A DNA stretch of 10,375 bases, taken from contig CAYGZT010000017.1 of assembly GCA_964354445.1 (NCBI GenBank), positions 1 through 10,375 of the forward strand. Reading direction: 5' to 3'. Under the pieces are notes generated by a model. It was not told the origin of the DNA. It was given only the letters and a program-made list of their open reading frames with translations, and searched no databases. A program made the translations under genes and the position numbers. Below, in pieces: positions 6,229 through 10,375 of the stretch; positions within the stretch are counted from its first letter, which is position 1, and every line of letters starts with the position of its first letter. Source of the DNA: CAYGZT01 sp964354445. GTDB taxonomy: Bacteria; Patescibacteriota; Minisyncoccia; UBA6257; JAGOQP01.

Positions 6229-7137
6229 ATGCTTACAACGCTCCTGCGTATCATTAAATACGGATTTCAGAATTTCGCGCGCAATGCGTGGCTTTCAACC
6301 GCAACCATCGTGGTGATGGTGCTTGCGCTGGTAGTGTTTTCGGGACTCATCATGTTCAACGTGATGACCAGCAGAATCATCTCCAGCGTGCAGGAAAAAA
6401 TCGACATCAGCGTGTACTTCAAGGCGGACAGTCCCGAAGACGAAGTGCTGCGCATCAAAGCAACTCTGGAAACGCTCCCGGAGGTCAAATCCACCGAGTA
6501 CGTGTCAAAAGACAAGGCGCTGGAACTTTTCCGCGAACGGCACCGCGAGGACATCACCATCTCGCGGGCGCTGGAACAGCTTAATGAAAACCCTTTGCTG
6601 GCATCGCTCAATATCAAGGCGCGCGATCCGGCCGAATACGGCTTGGTTGCGGCATATCTGAACAACGACTCCATCAAGCCGTTTGTCGAGCGGGTAACCT
6701 ACAACCAGAACGCCACCGTTATCGAGCGCCTCAATAAGATCCTCAAGACGGCCAAAAGCGGAGGATTGGCGCTCACGGTATTTATGTCCCTGGTCGCGAT
6801 CCTGATTACCTTCAACACCATCCGTCTTGCCATCTATTCAAGCCGTGAGGACATCGGGATTATGCGCCTGGTGGGCGGCTCAAGCTTCTTCATCCGGGGG
6901 CCGTTCCTAGTTGAGGGTATTATCTACGGCGTTATCTCCGCAATTGTCAGTACGGGCATCGTCGCGCCGCTCCTGTATTTCGTTGCTCCCTACACCAACG
7001 TTCTGGTGCCCGAGTTGCAGCTGTGGAGTTATTTCTTGAGTAACATCGGAGTGCTATTGTTCTACCAAGTGCTTTTCGGAATCGGACTGGGTATTATTTC
7101 AAGCTTTATCGCCATCGGAAAATACTTCAAGGAGTAG
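6229..7137 (+). CDS. ftsX: Cell division protein FtsX
   Basis: FtsX is the membrane partner of FtsE and relays ATP-driven movement to murein hydrolases outside the membrane. The 302-aa protein has the FtsX layout: a cytoplasmic N-tail ending near residue 20, TM1 about 22-44, an extracytoplasmic domain about 45-170 containing DISVYFK and EYVSKDKALELF, then TM2 about 178-200, TM3 about 225-250 and TM4 about 270-296. The conserved stretch EDIGIMRLVGGSSFFIRGPF lies between TM2 and TM3. Its last codons contain the GGAG that serves as SD for truB, so the two are likely translationally coupled. No hydrolase gene (PcsB-type) is next to it, so its extracellular target is not visible here. Confidence 0.94.
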   Translation: MLTTLLRIIKYGFQNFARNAWLSTATIVVMVLALVVFSGLIMFNVMTSRIISSVQEKIDISVYFKADSPEDEVLRIKATLETLPEVKSTEYVSKDKALELFRERHREDITISRALEQLNENPLLASLNIKARDPAEYGLVAAYLNNDSIKPFVERVTYNQNATVIERLNKILKTAKSGGLALTVFMSLVAILITFNTIRLAIYSSREDIGIMRLVGGSSFFIRGPFLVEGIIYGVISAIVSTGIVAPLLYFVAPYTNVLVPELQLWSYFLSNIGVLLFYQVLFGIGLGIISSFIAIGKYFKE

Positions 7138-7138
7138 T

Positions 7139-8062
7139 ATGCCGGGATTGTTCGTCTTCAACAAACCGCCGGGTCTAAGCTCCGCGGCGTTTTTAAACTC
7201 GCTCAAAAAACACTTCGGCAAAGAACCCATCGGGCACGGCGGTACGCTCGATCCTTTCGCCGAAGGAGTACTGGTAGTAGGAGTGGGACGGCGATACACG
7301 CGCATGCTGTCGGCGGTACTCAAAGAACATGACAAGGAATACCGAGCCGTCATTCTCTTGGGAGCCGACTCGGACACGTACGACAAGACCGGAGTCATAA
7401 CACCCCGCCCCGTGGCAAGGTGGCCCGAAAACGAGGAAATCGAGCGTGTCGTCACAGAAATTGCACAACGTACAACGCAAGTTCCTCCGTCATATTCGGC
7501 GATTAAAATAGAAGGAGTGCCGGCATATGTACACGCCCGCCGCGGAAAAGACGTTGAATTGAAAGAGCGTCCCGTAAAGATACACCGGACAAAAGTGACA
7601 TCAATAAAACACCGCGCCGACGACATGGCAATCGAGATTGAGCTTGGTGTTTCCCCAGGGTTTTATGTGCGAAGCTTTGCTCACGAGGTAGGGGATATGC
7701 TCAAGACCGGCGCCTATCTTGAACGGCTGATTCGCACTAAGGTTGGGCGGTTTACCCTTGAAGAAGCGCTTGAATACAAGGATTTAGATGGCGTTGTTGA
7801 GCTCTATTTCAGGGCCTCTGGTGCTGTGCAGGGCGTCGGATACCGCTATTTTACCCTCAAAAACGCTCAAAATTGGGCTATAACGGGCTTTGTACGCAAT
7901 ATAAGCCCGAGCTCGGTTGAGATAGTGGGACAGGCAAAAACAGCTGTTTTAGAGCGTTTTTTGGACGTTTTGGAGAGAGGCCCCGAGAGTGCCCAAATAG
8001 CGAATTCCTCCAGTTATTTCAGGAAAGCAGCCGATACATACCGAGATTTTACGGCTGAGTGA
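7139..8062 (+). CDS. truB: tRNA pseudouridine-55 synthase TruB fused to a C-terminal acylphosphatase domain
   Basis: TruB makes pseudouridine 55 in the T loop of tRNAs. Residues 1-~218 are the TruB catalytic domain: NKPPGLSS at 8-15 and GHGGTLDPFAEGVL with catalytic Asp38. The usual C-terminal RNA-binding PUA/TruB_C part is absent. Instead, residues ~221-305 match the acylphosphatase family: VQGVGYR at 230-236 with the catalytic Arg236, and GFVRN at 250-254 with the catalytic Asn254, in a domain of about 85 aa. Acylphosphatases hydrolyse acyl phosphates such as carbamoyl or acetyl phosphate. The reading frame is uninterrupted through the junction. The start ATG (7139) is preceded by GGAG (7131-7134) at 4 bases, overlapping the end of ftsX. 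Codon choice becomes richer in T-ending codons from about 7640 on. Confidence 0.93.
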   Translation: MPGLFVFNKPPGLSSAAFLNSLKKHFGKEPIGHGGTLDPFAEGVLVVGVGRRYTRMLSAVLKEHDKEYRAVILLGADSDTYDKTGVITPRPVARWPENEEIERVVTEIAQRTTQVPPSYSAIKIEGVPAYVHARRGKDVELKERPVKIHRTKVTSIKHRADDMAIEIELGVSPGFYVRSFAHEVGDMLKTGAYLERLIRTKVGRFTLEEALEYKDLDGVVELYFRASGAVQGVGYRYFTLKNAQNWAITGFVRNISPSSVEIVGQAKTAVLERFLDVLERGPESAQIANSSSYFRKAADTYRDFTAE

Positions 8063-8076
8063 TCCACAGCTTACAC

Positions 8077-8091
8077 GTCAACGACGTTGAC
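8077..8091. promoter_or_regulatory. Palindrome, possible operator before the 8158 gene
   Basis: GTCAAC-GAC-GTTGAC is a perfect 6-bp inverted repeat with a 3-base centre, 15 bases after the truB stop. Its right arm overlaps TTGACT (8087-8092), which with TAATCC (8109-8114, 16-base gap) could be a weak promoter. An operator or small hairpin are both possible; nothing shows which. Confidence 0.3.
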
Positions 8092-8157
8092 TCCGATACC
8101 GTTCGGCGTAATCCTACCTTCAGCCCACGACAACCCAAGACCAGAAAGGAGGGCGCA

Positions 8158-9112
8158 ATGCGAGGCATCAATCCCATACGCGTCCTCGCACTGGTGTGCA
8201 GGGACGTCGAGCGCGTCAAACAAGATGCGCGATTCATTATCGTCGTTGACGAGAATCACATCGTCACAACCCTTCGCAATCCGCACGGCCGCCTCTCAAT
8301 CATTGCCGTCATCGGCCCGGGAGAAATCCACGAGAACATTCCGTCTCCTCTCCGCAAGTTTGCCGAGGCGGTGCTTCTTGAGGTCGGCGTCTCGCGAGGC
8401 AGACCGTACAGAGAAGCGTTCGGAACCGAGAATCAAAGATATATTCCCAAGCGCCGGCCATGGTTCTCGCTGACCGACGCGCAATATCTGGCTGTCGCTC
8501 CTTACATCTTCCACCTCCTCAAAATGCTGACCGACAAGCGGACATCACAATGGAAGTACGGAACGAACACAAAGCCCATCTACCTGCCGACACACAACAA
8601 CTTCTTTTTCAGAAAAAAGAAGAAGATAGAGTCGTCAATCTCTCCAAAAGGATGGGTAAAACGGGGCTCGCTTCTCGGCTCCCTTAAGCGAAACGCTGCT
8701 GCTTGCGGACATCTACTGCGCAGAACTGATGAACGAAGCGGTGCGGCGAGAAGTGGCGGGATTTGGCGGATATCTAGATCTGCTCCTATCGCGCTACCAA
8801 GCCGAAGGGTGGGCACAACCGTTCTGGAAACTCAAGTATGCATGGATTGCCGCAGAAGAACTCCGCGAACGCCGTCTCCCGCGTCATCTCAAAATCGAAG
8901 CGCTCCGCTACGTCCGGAGCCCCTACTTCAGAACCAACCTGGGATCGACAATCGAGTGGGACGGCGTCTCCGAAACCCCGCAAAGACTCTTCACACGGCG
9001 CGCGCTTCCTAACGTCAAGTGGCGCCTAGGAGAACTCCAGCTGCGCACGGTGAAAGAGAGCACTCCTTTCGGCTATCTCGTGTTTGAGGTATATCCCTCG
9101 CCCCACATCTGA
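8158..9112 (+). pseudogene. Unrecognised protein gene with one apparent frameshift
   Basis: The start ATG at 8158 follows a strong SD, AAGGAGG (8146-8152), five bases away; the open frame further upstream is a poor start. The first frame reads well (VCRDVERVKQDARFIIVVDE, SLTDAQYLAVAPYIFHLLKM, KPIYLPTHNNFFFRKK) up to about 8660. From there the sensible protein continues in the +1 frame (GARFSAPLSETLLLADIYCA, YQAEGWAQPFWKLKYAWIAA) to TGA 9110-9112. Omitting one base around the AAAACGGGG run (8658-8666) gives a continuous 317-aa protein. The original frame stays open to 9012 but with Arg/Ser/Pro-rich nonsense. The downstream part has no SD or start of its own. This could be a sequencing indel, a recent mutation or recoding. 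It is soluble, with no motif I recognise. Confidence 0.68.
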
Positions 9113-9159
9113 TGTTTCCTTCCGGGAAACGGACGTACAGATGGGAGGCTTTTTGTTTT
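9100..9159 (+). terminator. Intrinsic terminator overlapping the stop codon of the 8158 gene
   Basis: The outer stem pairs GCC-CC-CATCTG with CAGATG-GG-GGC (11 bp, with a single bulged A on each strand: 9105 and 9146). It is topped by a hairpin GTTTCC/GGAAAC (9114-9119, 9125-9130). TTTTTGTTTT follows directly (9150-9159). The TGA stop at 9110-9112 lies inside the left arm. Confidence 0.8.
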
Positions 9160-9160
9160 C

Positions 9161-9199
9161 ATAAAAACAAACGCCGCCCGGGAATATGGGGGCGGCGGC
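9161..9199 (-). terminator. Intrinsic terminator of the minus-strand 148-aa gene
   Basis: CGCCGCCC (9172-9179) and GGGCGGCG (9190-9197) form a perfect 8-bp GC stem with a 10-base loop. Read on the minus strand it is followed by TTTGTTTTTA. It begins about 24 bases after the TGA at 9225-9223 and faces the plus-strand terminator. Confidence 0.82.
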
Positions 9200-9222
9200 T
9201 AGGTGCATGAAGCGGTGTCATC

Positions 9223-9669
9223 TCAGAGGAGAGACAAACTTCCCGGCGGGAAGAATCCCGTGACTTCGCTCGCGACCTGAAAAAGAAACTGGGTCGTCGC
9301 ATCCTCGAGCGGTTGTCGTGTCACAGACCTGAACATGGTGCATATGGTCATCCTGTTGCCCACGATACGCATATCGGGTATCAGTCCCTGCCACGACCAC
9401 GCGCTGTCGGCAAGTTGCTTGTTTTGAGGAAAACGGCCGCGTGGGAAATCAAACTCGCCGATGCATTCAAGTTCCGGCAGGTCGTGATTGCTTCGGGACG
9501 CACGAAGCAGCAGAACGTGCCAGAGAGGGTCGGCAAGTATCGGAAAGCTCTCCTCTCCCCGTACGGAAACGGCGTATTCCAGAAATCGCCGTATGAGCCA
9601 AAACAGTCCCTGCCGTTGCAGAAGCTCGTACCAACGTTTCATGATTGGCATCTCCGGTGACAGAGTCAT
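9223..9669 (-). CDS. Hypothetical protein with strong SD, promoter and terminator
   Basis: This 148-aa protein starts MTLSPEMPIMKRWYELLQ. The ATG at 9669-9667 is preceded by AAAGGAGGA (9682-9674) at ideal spacing, by a good promoter (9693-9720), and the gene is closed by a terminator (9161-9199). That is a complete transcription unit even though the frame stays open upstream into the recombinase region. It is soluble and aromatic-rich in its first half (FWLIRRFLEYA, DPLWHVLLLRAS), with no signal peptide, membrane segment or motif I recognise. It converges on the unrecognised 8158 gene, and both share strong SD usage, which suggests related accessory origin (inference). Confidence 0.72.
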   Translation of the reverse strand: MTLSPEMPIMKRWYELLQRQGLFWLIRRFLEYAVSVRGEESFPILADPLWHVLLLRASRSNHDLPELECIGEFDFPRGRFPQNKQLADSAWSWQGLIPDMRIVGNRMTICTMFRSVTRQPLEDATTQFLFQVASEVTGFFPPGSLSLL

Positions 9670-10375
9670 TGTCTCCTCCTTTGCTGGCGTGTAGTATACA
9701 GGGAAAAAGAAAATTGTAAAGAGAAAAAGCAAGTTGAAAAATCGGTAAAAAATGGTAGAGTGAGAGAGAAAATAGACATTGCGGGATTGTCCATCGGCCG
9801 TAGACCGGCCACGGGCGAGACTAACGGCGATGTCTAAGTAATTTGCGGGATCGTCTAATGGCAGGACGCCGCGCTCTGGACGCGGTAATCTTGGTTCGAG
9901 TCCAAGTCCCGCAGCCAGTATAAAACTTCTCTCATTTTCAGAAAAATTTTTGCGTGCGACGCAGAGCGTCGCCCATTGTTTTGAGGGGATTTCTTCAACT
10001 TTTTTATTTCGTAAAGTCAGGTTCGAGCCGAAGATTTTTTGGAGGGACGATTTTTTGGAGGGGAGGTCGTCGTTTTTTGCTATTCCGTCAAGTAAAGAAG
10101 CGTCTTTTATCCACTCCCGCATAGGTTCGAGCCAAACGCCCGACCCCTTTTCTAACTTGGCGATTTGTTCCTCGACTGACTTCTTTTCGGACATAAGCCC
10201 TCGCCTCTTGGCGAGGTAAATTTCTCGGTCTATGTCCTGTTCAATATAAAGATCTGTAAGGCGGTCGAGCTTGCGGCTCAAGTCGCTGACTTGCTCCCGC
10301 AAGCCGTGAACAAAGGTAGCCGTCGCGTGGGAGGCCTCCTTCTCGTCCTCGTCGGCCATTTTCAACAACTCTGGC
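9223..10375 (-). CDS. Serine-recombinase C-terminal region, 5' end outside the window, reading into tRNA-Gln
   Basis: The frame enters from the right edge and stays open to TGA 9225-9223. Recombinase-like sequence covers about 10375-9930: a charged coiled coil (LREQVSDLSRKLDRLTDLYI, then DIDREIYLAKRRGLMSEKK, VEEQIAKLEKG), then WLEPMREWIKDA and LQKIFGSNLTLRNKKV. This is the usual end of large serine recombinases; the catalytic and zinc-ribbon domains would lie outside the window. Beyond that the frame reads the complement of tRNA-Gln (GLGLEPRLPRPERGVLPLDD), then the promoter region and the 148-aa gene, which has its own signals. The true C-terminus is therefore unclear: read-through would add about 235 residues. 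The layout suggests integration at the tRNA, with the element lying to the right. Confidence 0.62.
   Translation of the reverse strand, partial: PELLKMADEDEKEASHATATFVHGLREQVSDLSRKLDRLTDLYIEQDIDREIYLAKRRGLMSEKKSVEEQIAKLEKGSGVWLEPMREWIKDASLLDGIAKNDDLPSKKSSLQKIFGSNLTLRNKKVEEIPSKQWATLCVARKNFSENERSFILAAGLGLEPRLPRPERGVLPLDDPANYLDIAVSLARGRSTADGQSRNVYFLSHSTIFYRFFNLLFLFTIFFFPVYYTPAKEETMTLSPEMPIMKRWYELLQRQGLFWLIRRFLEYAVSVRGEESFPILADPLWHVLLLRASRSNHDLPELECIGEFDFPRGRFPQNKQLADSAWSWQGLIPDMRIVGNRMTICTMFRSVTRQPLEDATTQFLFQVASEVTGFFPPGSLSLL
9693..9720 (-). promoter_or_regulatory. Promoter for the 148-aa gene
   Basis: On the minus strand TTTACA (9720-9715), a 16-base spacer and TATACT (9698-9693). The start would be near 9686, giving a leader of about 17 nt that contains the SD. 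Both hexamers match the consensus at 5 of 6 positions. Confidence 0.6.
9734..9761 (+). promoter_or_regulatory. Promoter for the tRNA-Gln leader and gene
   Basis: TTGAAA (9734-9739), a 16-base spacer and TAGAGT (9756-9761) preceded by TGG (extended -10). Initiation near 9768 would place the start just before the 10-bp stem at 9773, about 76 nt upstream of the mature tRNA-Gln. It is back-to-back with the minus-strand promoter at 9693-9720. Confidence 0.5.
9773..9836 (+). ncRNA. Structured leader RNA upstream of tRNA-Gln (candidate)
   Basis: TAGACATTGC (9773-9782) pairs with GCGATGTCTA (9827-9836) in a 10-bp stem with one T-G pair. Inside is a second hairpin, GGCCG-TAGAC-CGGCC (9796-9810). The 5' part also carries a near copy of the tRNA-Gln 5' end (9780-9791). 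It matches no riboswitch or ribozyme class I can recall. It may be a leader processed off by RNase P, a relic of a tRNA duplication, or recombination-site DNA. Confidence 0.4.
9780..9791 (+). repeat. Partial duplicate of the tRNA-Gln 5' end
   Basis: TGCGGGATTGTC matches the first 12 bases of tRNA-Gln (9844-9855, TGCGGGATCGTC) at 11 positions, 64 bases upstream and in the same orientation. The similarity stops there; no T arm or 3' acceptor follows. Confidence 0.55.
9844..9917 (+). tRNA. tRNA-Gln (anticodon CTG), CCA encoded
   Basis: Acceptor TGCGGGA/TCCCGCA, with the T1-A72 pair and discriminator G73 typical of glutamine tRNAs. The anticodon stem CCGCG/CGCGG holds loop CTCTGGA with CTG at 9876-9878. 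The T arm is CTTGG/CCAAG with loop TTCGAGT. CCA is encoded at 9915-9917, unlike the tRNA-Thr genes here. The minus-strand recombinase frame runs through it. Confidence 0.96.

Noticed and set aside
8613..8619. In-frame A AAA AAG slippery heptamer in the 8158 gene (dnaX-type -1 site)
   Set aside because: A -1 slip would end at TAA 8685-8687 after about 22 codons and does not reach the frame that encodes the downstream half, which needs +1. No clear stimulatory hairpin follows.
8460..8687. Open frame with possible start at 8550 reading QQLLFQKKEEDRVVNLSKRM
   Set aside because: It looks somewhat protein-like, but codon choice is poorer than in the 8158 frame, there is no SD, and it would need two frame changes to link the flanking parts.
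10033..10062. Direct repeat GATTTTTTGGAGGG, two copies 16 bases apart
   Set aside because: It lies inside the recombinase coding region, encodes different residues in each copy (SKKSS and LQKIF), and is most simply local slippage or chance.
1..10375. CRISPR array, rRNA genes, toxin-antitoxin or other defence genes
   Set aside because: No regularly spaced repeats, no rRNA signatures and no recognisable defence domains were seen on either strand.

Overview
The window looks like chromosomal DNA of a Candidate Phyla Radiation (Patescibacteria, Parcubacteria-like) bacterium. This is inferred from three things: a VirD4/TraD-type membrane ATPase preceded by a small hypothetical gene, the tight prfB-ftsE-ftsX-truB block, and several genes without an obvious Shine-Dalgarno (SD) sequence. 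The genetic code is standard: prfB keeps an in-frame UGA with the programmed +1 frameshift, so UGA acts as a stop.

Layout. Positions 1-874 (minus) hold the N-terminal 291 codons of a GT-C/PMT-type membrane glycosyltransferase. Its ATG abuts, with no gap, the ATG of a plus-strand pair: a 134-aa hypothetical protein and a 791-aa conjugation-type ATPase (875-3665). Positions 3666-3997 are an RNA island on the minus strand. A complete tRNA-Thr(CGT) sits between 13-bp inverted repeats, and this whole unit lies inside the anticodon loop of a second tRNA-Thr copy, which also carries a 33-nt GC-rich insertion in its D arm.

Positions 3998-8062 (plus) run: 122-aa hypothetical, prfB (release factor 2), ftsE and ftsX (division ABC transporter), and truB fused at its C-terminus to an acylphosphatase domain. 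Positions 8158-9112 (plus) hold an unrecognised gene that appears to carry one frameshift near 8657-8666. It ends in a strong intrinsic terminator that faces a second terminator belonging to a minus-strand 148-aa hypothetical gene (9223-9669).

Positions 9734-9917 (plus) hold a promoter, a structured leader and tRNA-Gln(CTG). From the right edge a serine-recombinase C-terminal region (minus) runs into the tRNA-Gln gene with no stop codon. This suggests the left end of an integrated element whose body lies beyond the window.

How the genes fit together. RF2, FtsE, FtsX and TruB are housekeeping functions in translation, division and tRNA modification. The ATPase pair points to DNA or pilus-related transport. 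The right end is accessory. The two accessory hypotheticals have strong SD sequences (AAGGAGG-type), whereas five of the core-region genes lack one close to the start codon.
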